A stretch of 17,813 nucleotides of DNA from JARIHD01 sp035629475. Lineage in GTDB: Bacteria; Patescibacteriota; Saccharimonadia; Saccharimonadales; UBA4665. The translations under genes and the position numbers were made by a program. Positions 7,550 to 14,904 of this stretch are shown here, piece after piece. Within the stretch, counting starts at the first letter, position 1, and every line of letters starts with the position of its first letter. The notes under the pieces were generated by a model. The model saw nothing but the letters and a program-made list of their open reading frames with translations, ran no database searches and was not told the origin of the DNA. The stretch spans positions 1 to 17,813 of the forward strand of contig DASPHS010000032.1 of assembly GCA_035629475.1 (NCBI GenBank), written 5' to 3'.

Positions 7550-8299
7550 ATGTACAGAGACAAGCGTGTCACGGTATGCTTTCCGTGCCGTAATGAGGCG
7601 AACCACCTCAAGGAAGTATTGGCCAAAGTGCCATCATTCGTCGACGAGATTATCGTCATCAGCAACAACTCGTCTGACAACACCGTAGAGGTCGCCCGGC
7701 AACTCGGCGCCAAGGCCTTCGAGGACAACCGCACGCTTGGCGGCATCGGCTACGGCTACGCCCACATGACCGGCATCCAGAACGCCACTGGTGATATTAT
7801 TGTTGGTGCCGATGGTGACGCCACCTATCCCGTGGAAGACCTGGCGACCATTATCGACCATTTGCTCGATCAAGACCTCGACTTTATTTCTTGCAACCGC
7901 TATCCATTAAAAGACGGTACCAAAATTCCCTTTAAACTCCGTTTTGGCGTGTGGATGCTGAACACCGAAGTCCGCTTGCTCTATGGCAAGAAAATCCAGG
8001 ACATCTTGTCCGGTATGTGGGTCTTCAAAAAAGAAGCCCGCGAAGACTTGCACCTGAGCATGGGCGACTGGAACCTCAGCCCTGAGATCAAAATCAACGC
8101 TGCCATCAACCCAGCCATCAAGTTTGGCGAGTATTCCATTGCGCAGCACCAACGCATGGGTGAATCGCACCAGAACTACTTTAAGACCGGCTTCAACCAC
8201 GCCATGTGGATCATCAAGCACACCCCCTATCGCTTTAGCGCGGACGCTCGCCGCCCAAAAGCGGCAGCCGGGATGCAGCTGGAGAATAACGAAAGCTAG
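7550..8299 (+). CDS. GT2 family glycosyltransferase (soluble, DPM/DPG-synthase-like)
   Basis: The 249-residue protein is a single GT-A domain without membrane helices. RVTVCFPCRNEANHL (6-20) is the nucleotide-binding first strand and loop, SNNSSDNT (38-45) follows, ADGDATYPVED (87-97) holds the metal-binding DxD-type acidic motif, and DILSGMWVFKK (150-160) is typical of the polyprenyl-phosphate hexosyl transferase branch of GT2. It probably transfers a sugar from a nucleotide donor to a lipid carrier at the inner membrane face, perhaps a different sugar from the 6090-7040 enzyme. The ATG at 7550 is behind AAAGGG at 9 nt, and the conserved domain starts at residue 6, so the start is firm. It is transcribed alone and ends in the bidirectional terminator at 8324-8351. 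Confidence 0.85.
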   Translation: MYRDKRVTVCFPCRNEANHLKEVLAKVPSFVDEIIVISNNSSDNTVEVARQLGAKAFEDNRTLGGIGYGYAHMTGIQNATGDIIVGADGDATYPVEDLATIIDHLLDQDLDFISCNRYPLKDGTKIPFKLRFGVWMLNTEVRLLYGKKIQDILSGMWVFKKEAREDLHLSMGDWNLSPEIKINAAINPAIKFGEYSIAQHQRMGESHQNYFKTGFNHAMWIIKHTPYRFSADARRPKAAAGMQLENNES

Positions 8300-8323
8300 C
8301 AGACCGGCTCCGTACCGTACATC

Positions 8324-8351
8324 AAAACACCTGGCCCACGCCAGGTGTTTT
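8324..8351. terminator. Bidirectional intrinsic terminator
   Basis: A perfect 12-bp inverted repeat (AAAACACCTGGC and GCCAGGTGTTTT) encloses the loop CCAC. It lies between the stop of the plus-strand GT2 gene (8299) and the stop of the minus-strand GT-C gene (8374). The A-tract and T-tract on either side of the GC stem give a U-run in both directions, so it can end both convergent transcripts. Confidence 0.88.
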
Positions 8352-8373
8352 ACGTATGTATCAGGCAGATGCG

Positions 8374-9954
8374 CTAGTTGATCTTGTAAATAGTAACGCG
8401 CTGACCCTTGATAGTGTGGTCTTCCAGCATAGAACCATAGCGCGACACAAAGCTTTGCAGTGCAGCGTCATCTTCACGCATATGGAAGTCCAGGTAGTAG
8501 CTCACGCCTTCGCGTTTAATCAGCCGGTAGTAATCGTCAGCATTATCAATCGACGGGTTCATGACGTTGTAGCACTGGGCCTTAATGCGGTAACACACCG
8601 GGTATGCCGGGTTGTTGCGGTCAGCCATGACATGGGCACCCTCCGGAATTAAGGGGTCAACAACTTTGGAGATACGGTACAGGTCTTCGCCCAGGTCGCG
8701 GCTGCCCACGATGCCCTGCACCACTGTCAGCAGCAAACCACCACCCACCAGTACGCCGCCCACCGTCAACTGGAGCGTCGAAAGCAGCTGTTTCTTTTGC
8801 AGCGTTGACAGGAACAGGGCGGTGGCAATGAACGCCAGGAGTGTTCCGCCCCAGATGTAGCGGCCGTCCAGGAACAGTACCCCGTAGCCCACAATCAATA
8901 GGCCGTTAATGAGCGTAAACACAATGTATTCCCGCTGGAAATACTTGCGCTGGAAGCAGCCGATAATCAGGATTACCATGGCAAACGAGGCATACGCCCC
9001 AAAGCCGCGCATAATGCTGAAGACGTTATTAAAGTTCACCCACAAGATTTTATTGAGGTAGTGGATAAGGTTCTGTTTGGAGTCCAGCAAACCCCAGTCC
9101 TGCGACGGGTCAGTCACCCGTGAGCCATCCTCCCAGGCATTAACAGCGGTGTCGTTGGGCGGGATGAAGGGCCCGAAATTATCCATAGGTTGTACACCGT
9201 TGAGGTGTGGGCCCATCACACGCCAGTTGAAGGTGCCGGCATTATTAATAGTCAGCTTTTGGTACTTAACGCTCAGCACACCAATAAACGGCAGCACCAG
9301 TATGGCAAACACAATCGCCATGGGCGCATAGCGGCGGAGCACCTTTTTGTGGTCGCGTCCTTCGCGGTACCACCACTGCCACAGCGCGACGAGGCCGATC
9401 AGCGCCACAAAGAAGTACAGCCCAAAACCCTTGGTGTAGTACATCAGCGCACCCAGGATGCCCAGCATAATTCCTAACTTGCGGGTGGGTTTGCGCATGA
9501 ATTCCAACAACCCCAATGCCAGCAGTATCGTCCAGAGGGCCATGATCATGTCGGGAGTAATCGGGCCGTAGGTGCCCCACTCGCTCAACAGTACGGCGGC
9601 CGTAAACGTCGTGCCGTAGGTAATCGCCCGGCTGACCTTATAGCGCAGGAGCGCCCAGTACAACACACCCAGAATAATGGTCGCGGCAATCAGCGTCACC
9701 AGCTTGCCAGCGATGATCATATCGGCGCCGATCCACACGAAGGGTACGAGTGCCAGTGACATGACCGGCCCCCAGTAACCATTGATGGCGTCCTTGATGT
9801 CCAAACGGGCGTACTTTTCGGCAATCGTTATATAGGACAGGCCGTCCGGATTGAGCTGATAGGAGTACCAACTACCGATAGCCCAGGCATTCAGTCCGAA
9901 AAACAGTACCCCGAGCGCGATGATAAAAGCGTGGTCGCGCACAAATTGTTTCAT
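8374..9954 (-). CDS. Polytopic GT-C type membrane glycosyltransferase (GT39/ArnT-like)
   Basis: The 526-residue protein has about eleven hydrophobic segments (for example 9-29, 61-80, 81-103, 110-126, 135-151, 161-175, 178-195, 209-229, 318-334, 341-361, 392-416) and a C-terminal soluble tail from about 417, presumably outside the cell, with a Cys pair in its YPVCYRIKAQCYNV stretch. Asp37 in LNPDGLSY sits in the first outer loop, where GT-C enzymes carry their catalytic acid, and Asp135 in ITPDMIM follows in the next conserved loop. GRYIWG (364-369) resembles the Arg-Tyr motif of GT39-like proteins. Such enzymes use polyprenyl-phosphate sugars outside the membrane. It probably takes the product of a GT2 in this window; the acceptor is unknown. 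Start by ATG, with TATACT 8 nt upstream. Family assignment within GT-C is tentative. Confidence 0.78.
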   Translation of the reverse strand: MKQFVRDHAFIIALGVLFFGLNAWAIGSWYSYQLNPDGLSYITIAEKYARLDIKDAINGYWGPVMSLALVPFVWIGADMIIAGKLVTLIAATIILGVLYWALLRYKVSRAITYGTTFTAAVLLSEWGTYGPITPDMIMALWTILLALGLLEFMRKPTRKLGIMLGILGALMYYTKGFGLYFFVALIGLVALWQWWYREGRDHKKVLRRYAPMAIVFAILVLPFIGVLSVKYQKLTINNAGTFNWRVMGPHLNGVQPMDNFGPFIPPNDTAVNAWEDGSRVTDPSQDWGLLDSKQNLIHYLNKILWVNFNNVFSIMRGFGAYASFAMVILIIGCFQRKYFQREYIVFTLINGLLIVGYGVLFLDGRYIWGGTLLAFIATALFLSTLQKKQLLSTLQLTVGGVLVGGGLLLTVVQGIVGSRDLGEDLYRISKVVDPLIPEGAHVMADRNNPAYPVCYRIKAQCYNVMNPSIDNADDYYRLIKREGVSYYLDFHMREDDAALQSFVSRYGSMLEDHTIKGQRVTIYKIN

Positions 9955-9962
9955 TAAGCCTA

Positions 9963-9992
9963 AGTATATAAGCTAAAATAACAATTATGCAA
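9963..9992 (-). promoter_or_regulatory. Promoter of the GT-C gene, -35 overlapping the divergent gene's start
   Basis: On the minus strand TTGCAT (9987-9992) and TATACT (9963-9968) are separated by 18 nt. The ATG at 9954 follows the -10 by 8 nt, so the message should have a leader of 0-2 nt. The -35 hexamer includes the ATG of the divergent gene at 9987, so the two promoters must compete for the same 32-bp gap. Confidence 0.5.
9974..9979 (+). promoter_or_regulatory. -10 element of the DUF2142-to-YfhO-like operon
   Basis: TAAAAT (5 of 6) lies 7 nt before the ATG at 9987, again predicting a leaderless message. The possible -35 (TTCATT, 9950-9955, 18-nt spacer) is weak and sits across the start codon of the divergent gene. 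Confidence 0.42.
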
Positions 9993-11471
9993 CGACTCGC
10001 TTATGCTCTAAAAACACTTTGGAGCGTGCTCCGTAATCCCATTGCCCGACTGGAATGGTTTGTAGCGGGAGGCGTCTTACTGTTTGGACTGCTGTTCATC
10101 GCGGCCATTCCCCCAATGCAGGGCGGCGACGAGTCCAATCACTTTTTACGCGCCTATCAGATATCCCAGGGTAATATTATCGCCGACCGCGTGGGCGAGA
10201 GCCGAGGCGGTATTGCCACATTTATGCAGTACTTCGACCATAACGTGGGCGGTCAGATACCAAAGGGTGTGGCTGACTTTACCTATGATGCCTTTGACGA
10301 CCTGCCCCAGCATTACACCTATAAAATGAATGCCGAAGACTTTAAGCGCCTGACGCAATACAAAGATGGGGGCAGTGAAACCACCGGCAGCGCCTTCGGT
10401 AATACCGCCGCCTGGTCGCCAGTAGCCTATATTCCGCAGCTGTTAGCCATTTGGCTGGGCCAACTGTTCAACGCCCCGCCGTTGGCGCTGATGTATATGG
10501 CTCGGCTGGCTGGCCTGTTATTCGCTACTGTCATGGTGTTCTTTATTATCCGGCTGATGCCCTTCGGCAAACTTATCATGGCAGTGTTGATTTTGATGCC
10601 GATGACCATTTCACAGTTCGCCATCGTCAGTGCCGATGCAACCTCGTACGTCTTTGCTTTTATGATCGTCGCCCTGACCCTGCACATGGCATTCCGCGAT
10701 AAACCGCTCAGCCGCAAAGACCTGATCCTCTTGGGTGCAACCTTCATTATTATGGGCTGCGTCAAACTGTCCTTCTTGCCGCTCACCCTGGTAGCCTTTG
10801 CATTGCTGGCCAACAAGCACATCGCACGCAAGCAAGCCTGGCTGATAAGTGGCGGATTGATTGGCCTGACGCTTATCTTCGGGTTGGCCTGGAATCTGCT
10901 CGTCAAAGACCTCGTGGTCGAGGGCTTCCATATGAGCTACCCGCACAACGATTACCAGGCCCAGCTGAGTTACATTTTGCACGAGCCCTGGAACTTTGTG
11001 CGCGTACTGCTGAATACCTTCCTGACCAGCAACTTCAACTACGTCCCCACCTCCTTTGTGGGCTATTTCGGCTGGTCGGATACACCCATGCCGCTGCTGG
11101 GAGTCTGTGCCGGTGTGGCCCTGCTCAGCCTGGCGGTCTTTGTGACAGCACAGCACGATACAGCCACCATTCCCAAGTGGTTGCACTGGATAGGTTGGGT
11201 GGCGATAGCGGGCATCGTCATCGGCTCGTCAACCTACATGTACCTGTTCTGTAATGCGCCGCGCGATCCGTTCATCGTGGGCTCCCAGGGGCGCTATATT
11301 ATTCCAGCCGTGCCGCTGCTGCCGCTGGTCTTCATTGGAACCAAAAAACTTATCAGGAACGACAAGTATGCCGTATATGCCCGGCGTTGCCTGTATACGT
11401 CCGTGATATTACTGGTAGCCATGACTTTCATCACCTTCTCTCGTTTTTACAACGTTCCTGCGATTCTGTAG
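9987..11471 (+). CDS. DUF2142 family polytopic membrane protein (GT-C superfamily)
   Basis: The 494-residue protein opens with a membrane helix (about 24-41) followed by IPPMQGGDESNHFLRAYQIS (41-60), the hallmark of DUF2142, in which the Asp48-Glu49 pair lies where GT-C enzymes place the catalytic acid. At least ten more hydrophobic stretches follow, and a QGRYIIPAVPLLPLV segment near the C-terminus resembles the RY motif of GT-C proteins. DUF2142 proteins are common in cell-surface polysaccharide loci and are presumed membrane glycosyltransferases, but their reaction is not established. It is the first gene of the plus-strand operon and 18 nt from the next gene. No Shine-Dalgarno is seen; start chosen by the leaderless spacing from TAAAAT. 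Confidence 0.82.
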   Translation: MQRLAYALKTLWSVLRNPIARLEWFVAGGVLLFGLLFIAAIPPMQGGDESNHFLRAYQISQGNIIADRVGESRGGIATFMQYFDHNVGGQIPKGVADFTYDAFDDLPQHYTYKMNAEDFKRLTQYKDGGSETTGSAFGNTAAWSPVAYIPQLLAIWLGQLFNAPPLALMYMARLAGLLFATVMVFFIIRLMPFGKLIMAVLILMPMTISQFAIVSADATSYVFAFMIVALTLHMAFRDKPLSRKDLILLGATFIIMGCVKLSFLPLTLVAFALLANKHIARKQAWLISGGLIGLTLIFGLAWNLLVKDLVVEGFHMSYPHNDYQAQLSYILHEPWNFVRVLLNTFLTSNFNYVPTSFVGYFGWSDTPMPLLGVCAGVALLSLAVFVTAQHDTATIPKWLHWIGWVAIAGIVIGSSTYMYLFCNAPRDPFIVGSQGRYIIPAVPLLPLVFIGTKKLIRNDKYAVYARRCLYTSVILLVAMTFITFSRFYNVPAIL

Positions 11472-11473
11472 GT

Positions 11474-11479
11474 TATACT
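11474..11479 (+). promoter_or_regulatory. Possible internal -10 before the small unknown gene
   Basis: TATACT lies 10 nt before the ATG at 11490, immediately after the stop of the DUF2142 gene. It would give a leader of about 4 nt. No -35 is evident. It could give separate expression of the downstream GMC-SDR-GtrA genes. Confidence 0.35.
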
Positions 11480-11489
11480 AGTAAGTAAC

Positions 11490-11903
11490 ATGAGGGAACA
11501 ACGTACGAAGCAGCAAGCTCTGTATCTTGAGGCTACTATTTTTGGGGAATATCTGGTGGGGCAAACCCCGCCGTCAGCAGCGGCTGATTTATACGTGCGG
11601 GCAGTCAGCGGCCGAAAAACCAAGCCTACCAAGCACGAACAGCGACTGCTGGCGTTCATGGCCAAACACCCGTGGTCGGTGGCGGCTATAGATGGTGGTC
11701 TGAACATCGTCAACCGTACATCCGAAGTCCGCAGCCGCATATATACTATGTTCTCTATTTTGGAAGCCCGGCCGGAATTCCATGACCAATTCTTGTCCAA
11801 GGACCGGGCCCACTGGTACATCATACCCATCCTGTTTACTGGCGCTTGGGGTCTGCTGACATCCCTGTTCGGCATTGTGTTGGTGAAAGTAGTCATCCGA
11901 TGA
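11490..11903 (+). CDS. Unknown small protein with a C-terminal membrane anchor
   Basis: I do not recognise this 137-residue protein. Residues 1-60 are polar and basic (GRKTKPTKHEQR at 41-52), 61-109 are predicted helical and mixed, and 110-133 form one hydrophobic segment ending in Lys and Arg, so it looks like a tail-anchored protein with its bulk in the cytoplasm. Its TGA stop overlaps the ATG of the GMC oxidoreductase gene (ATGA), which suggests translational coupling and a shared process. It could anchor the soluble oxidoreductase at the membrane, where a lipid-linked substrate would be found; that is inference only. The coding frame is supported by its position in the operon, the coupling and a sensible membrane segment. 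Confidence 0.7.
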   Translation: MREQRTKQQALYLEATIFGEYLVGQTPPSAAADLYVRAVSGRKTKPTKHEQRLLAFMAKHPWSVAAIDGGLNIVNRTSEVRSRIYTMFSILEARPEFHDQFLSKDRAHWYIIPILFTGAWGLLTSLFGIVLVKVVIR

Positions 11904-13522
11904 AAACGCCTATCCATGATTATCTGGTTGTGGGCTCCGGCTGCTCAGCAGCTATGGCTGCCCAGACGTTGGTAGAAGCCGGTGCAGCCGTGACGATGGT
12001 TGACGTAGGTAATACCAACCCAGACTATCACTCGCTGGTACCGCAAAAAGATTTTATTACTATCCGCCAGCAAGAAGCCGACCAGTACCGCTACATGATT
12101 GGCGACCAGGCCGAGGGCGTGGTCTGGGGTGACATTGGCAAGGGTGCCCAAATTGCACCGCCCCGCAAGCACATGCTGAAAGACATTGAACGCTACCTGC
12201 CTATCGAGTCCAGAACGTTCTTCCCCGTGGAAAGCCTGGGCTATGGTGGCTTGGGTATCGGCTGGGGCCTGCAGTGCTGGGAGTATTCAGACGCGGGCGT
12301 AGCAGCTGCCGGATTAGACACCAAGCGCATGGCGGCAGCCTATGAAACTGTCAGTAAGCGTATTGGTATTAGCGCTACCAAGGACGACGCCTCCAAATAC
12401 ACCATGGTGCACCTCAAGAACTACCAGCCTTCACCGCAAATGGATCGCAACCATCAGGCTATTATGCAGCGCTATCAGGCCCATAAGCCGTACTTCGACC
12501 AACGCAGCTTTACGCTGGGCCGTACACCGCTCGCGCTGCTGACTAAGGACAAGGGCGACCGCAAGGCATATAAGTACAACGATATGGACTTTTATCACGA
12601 CAACGACCAGAGCGCCTGGCGCCCGTGGATGACCGTCAATAAGCTGCGTGAACAATCCAACTTTACGTACATTGGTGGGCACCTGGTAGTGAAATACGCC
12701 GAAAAGCGTGATCATATTGCCGTAACCTGCCTGACGGTGCCCGGCCACCGGCAAGTAGTGCTGCGCTGCCGCAAACTCATTCTGGGGAGTGGCGCGCTGG
12801 GGAGTGCCCGATTAGCCCTGCGCTCTTCTGACCAGCCACACACCCAGCTGCCACTGCTCTGCAACCCCTACACCTACATTCCCTGCCTGCAGCCATCGAT
12901 GGTCGGCAAGGCGGTTGAGGCCAAGAAGCTGGGCTTCGCGCAGCTATCGCTCTTCCTGGATGAAGCTGGCAATGACCTGGACGGCTCCGTTGCCTCACTG
13001 TATGGCTACCAGTCCCTCATGCTGTTCCGCCTGGTTGGCCAGGTACCCTTCCTGAACTTCAGCGACGCCCGTAAAATGCTCCAATACCTGGCGTCGGGTT
13101 TGGTTATTATGGGTGTGCATCACCCCGATGAGGCGACGGCGCAAAAGTACGTCAGCCTGGTCAGCAAAGCCGGCACACCGACCGGTGACCATCTACAGGC
13201 ACATTACGAGCTGGGCCCGGATGAGCGCAGCGCCTATGCCGCCCGCGAAAAGAAGTTCATTACTGCCGCCCGCAAGCTCGGCCTGTACGCCGCCAAGCGC
13301 GTTGATCCCGGCTACGGTGCAAGTATTCATTACGCCGGCACGTTGCCCTTCAGTACCGAAGAAAAACCGTTTACCCTCGACCCTACTGGCCGGATGCATG
13401 GCACCAAAAACATTTATGTAGCGGACAGCTCCGGGTTTACGTATCTACCAGCTCGCGGCTTGACCTTTTCACTGCTCGCCAACGCGCATATAACGGCGCA
13501 GAAAGTATTAGAAAATGCCTAA
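11900..13522 (+). CDS. GMC-type FAD-dependent oxidoreductase
   Basis: The 540-residue protein starts with DYLVVGSGCSAAMAA (7-21), an FAD-binding Rossmann loop (GxGxxA) followed by an acidic residue (Asp35). GYGGLGIGWG (114-123) corresponds to the flavin-contacting segment. A GSGALGSARLAL stretch in the middle and the C-terminal DPTGRMHGTKNIYVADSS (494-511) are typical of the glucose-methanol-choline family. His477 in HYAGT fits the catalytic His, but the usual second His/Asn in an N-P context is replaced around PARGLT (517-522), so the catalytic pair is atypical. It would oxidise a hydroxyl to a ketone. The ATG at 11900 overlaps the preceding TGA; an upstream in-frame ATG at 11846 lies inside the previous gene and is rejected. 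It overlaps the SDR gene by 8 nt, pointing to a joint reaction. Substrate unknown. Confidence 0.85.
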   Translation: MKTPIHDYLVVGSGCSAAMAAQTLVEAGAAVTMVDVGNTNPDYHSLVPQKDFITIRQQEADQYRYMIGDQAEGVVWGDIGKGAQIAPPRKHMLKDIERYLPIESRTFFPVESLGYGGLGIGWGLQCWEYSDAGVAAAGLDTKRMAAAYETVSKRIGISATKDDASKYTMVHLKNYQPSPQMDRNHQAIMQRYQAHKPYFDQRSFTLGRTPLALLTKDKGDRKAYKYNDMDFYHDNDQSAWRPWMTVNKLREQSNFTYIGGHLVVKYAEKRDHIAVTCLTVPGHRQVVLRCRKLILGSGALGSARLALRSSDQPHTQLPLLCNPYTYIPCLQPSMVGKAVEAKKLGFAQLSLFLDEAGNDLDGSVASLYGYQSLMLFRLVGQVPFLNFSDARKMLQYLASGLVIMGVHHPDEATAQKYVSLVSKAGTPTGDHLQAHYELGPDERSAYAAREKKFITAARKLGLYAAKRVDPGYGASIHYAGTLPFSTEEKPFTLDPTGRMHGTKNIYVADSSGFTYLPARGLTFSLLANAHITAQKVLENA

Positions 13523-14393
13523 ACCAACCATTGTTATCACCGGTGCGAACGGCTTTGTCGGCAGCACACTTGTCACCCATTTTGCCAGCAAAGGCTGGAC
13601 AGTCCGCGGCCTGGTACGCAACCCCGCCAAGCTGACCGCACCCGCCAAAAATGTTACCTACCACCAGTACGAACTCGGTACACCTTTCGATGACGCAGTG
13701 TGCAAAGGTGCCGATTACATTGTGCACACCGCATACGTCAAATATGACCGCCAGCATCCCGATGCCCTGCAAGCCAATACCACCGGTGCGGAGCAACTAC
13801 GCGTCGTCGCCCGTAAGCACCACACCAAACTGGTCTTTCTATCCAGCATGTCAGCCCATGAGCAGGCTGTATCGGTGTACGGCAAGCAGAAGCTGGCCAT
13901 TGAACAGCTGTTTGACGGCCCCGGGGATGCTGTACTGCGCTGCGGATTAATCATTGGGAACGGCGGCATCGTCCAGGAAATGGTGGGCTTTTTGCGCACC
14001 AAGCGCATGGTACCGCTGGTTGATGGCGGCAAGCAGCCACTGCAGATTATTGGTATCGCCGACCTGGCTGCGGTCATCCAGAATATCTGCACCAAAGACC
14101 TTTCCGGGCGCTTTACCGTGGCCAACCCGCACGTCTACGAATACAAAGCCCTCTACGAAACCATAGGCAAGACGTTGGGTGTAAAACTCCTGTTCGTGCC
14201 AGTACCGTTCATTGTGCTCCTGACCGCCATCCGGGCTCTCACCCTGCTGCGCCTGCCATTACCGGTTGGCGAGGACAACCTGTGGGGCCTCAAGATGCTG
14301 CGTGCCGCCGATAACGCTGACGATATGCGCCGCATCGGCGTACAGGCCGCTGACCTGCCCGAGGCTATGCGCCGCGCAAAGGTGGTAGCGTAA
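13515..14393 (+). CDS. NAD(P)-dependent extended SDR, sugar epimerase/dehydratase-like
   Basis: The 292-residue protein has the nucleotide-binding TGANGFVG motif at 9-16, Ser110-Ser111 in VFLSSMSA, and the catalytic YGKQK (Tyr122, Lys126), which is the full SDR Ser-Tyr-Lys set. The C-terminal part binds the substrate and contains a hydrophobic patch (about 196-218, FVPVPFIVLLTAIRAL) of the sort seen in membrane-associated extended SDRs such as the NDUFA9-like branch. It overlaps the GMC gene by 8 nt and the GtrA gene by 1 nt, so all three should be translated together. A reductase partner for the GMC enzyme is a natural reading: one oxidises, the other reduces the same carbon. A free-standing nucleotide-sugar epimerase or 4-reductase is the alternative. 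Confidence 0.83.
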   Translation: MPKPTIVITGANGFVGSTLVTHFASKGWTVRGLVRNPAKLTAPAKNVTYHQYELGTPFDDAVCKGADYIVHTAYVKYDRQHPDALQANTTGAEQLRVVARKHHTKLVFLSSMSAHEQAVSVYGKQKLAIEQLFDGPGDAVLRCGLIIGNGGIVQEMVGFLRTKRMVPLVDGGKQPLQIIGIADLAAVIQNICTKDLSGRFTVANPHVYEYKALYETIGKTLGVKLLFVPVPFIVLLTAIRALTLLRLPLPVGEDNLWGLKMLRAADNADDMRRIGVQAADLPEAMRRAKVVA

Positions 14394-14887
14394 TGGGTCT
14401 GCTGATTATGGGTAAAACACCCGTCCAGTTTGTGAAGGCCCTGTTCGTGAACCCTACCAGCCGCGGCCGGGTGCAGCTGGTGCGCTATGGCATGGTGGCC
14501 ATCGTTGCCTTTGTTGTCGACTTCGGGCTCTTGTTCGTATTTGGCGGCATCTTTGAGTGGAATTACCTCATCTCTACCACACTCGCCTTTTCACTATCTG
14601 TTATTGTTAATTACTACCTCAGTACCTTGTGGGTCTTTGCCAGGCGCAACAGGCGCCAGCGCCACCTGGAAATTGCCATATTTATTGCCATCTGTTTTGT
14701 GGCCCTGCTGCTGAATAACCTGTTTATGTGGGTCTTCACCTCCCTGGCCGATATCCATTACCTCATATCGAAGCTGATTACTGTTATGCTGGTATTTATA
14801 TGGAGCTTCGGCGCCCGACGTATTATGTTTCACGGTGACCTGGCAAAGAATACATTGATCAAGAAAATCGCTAACGTAATTGGGTAA
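14393..14887 (+). CDS. GtrA family membrane protein (second copy)
   Basis: The 164-residue protein has four predicted helices (about 31-50, 57-80, 92-115, 121-142) and the GtrA signature VNYYLSTLWVF at 72-82. The family is associated with transfer of polyprenyl-phosphate sugars across the membrane. It differs strongly from the GtrA at 7041-7448, so the two probably serve different lipid-linked sugars. The ATG at 14393 shares its A with the preceding TAA stop. A second ATG at 14408 would drop five residues and is also possible. Its place after a GMC oxidoreductase and an SDR suggests that it handles the sugar that those enzymes modify. Confidence 0.85.
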   Translation: MGLLIMGKTPVQFVKALFVNPTSRGRVQLVRYGMVAIVAFVVDFGLLFVFGGIFEWNYLISTTLAFSLSVIVNYYLSTLWVFARRNRRQRHLEIAIFIAICFVALLLNNLFMWVFTSLADIHYLISKLITVMLVFIWSFGARRIMFHGDLAKNTLIKKIANVIG

Positions 14888-14904
14888 GCAGGGGTAGTAA
14901 GGAT

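Noticed and set aside
7546..7551. Perfect TATAAT hexamer at the start of the soluble GT2 gene
   Set aside because: It overlaps the ATG at 7550, so initiation would fall inside the gene with no suitable later start before the conserved domain; the TTGGCA/TACCAT promoter upstream fits better.
11846..11899. Upstream in-frame start adding 18 residues to the GMC oxidoreductase
   Set aside because: The FAD-binding strand begins directly after the Met at 11900, and the extension lies within the preceding coding region in another frame.
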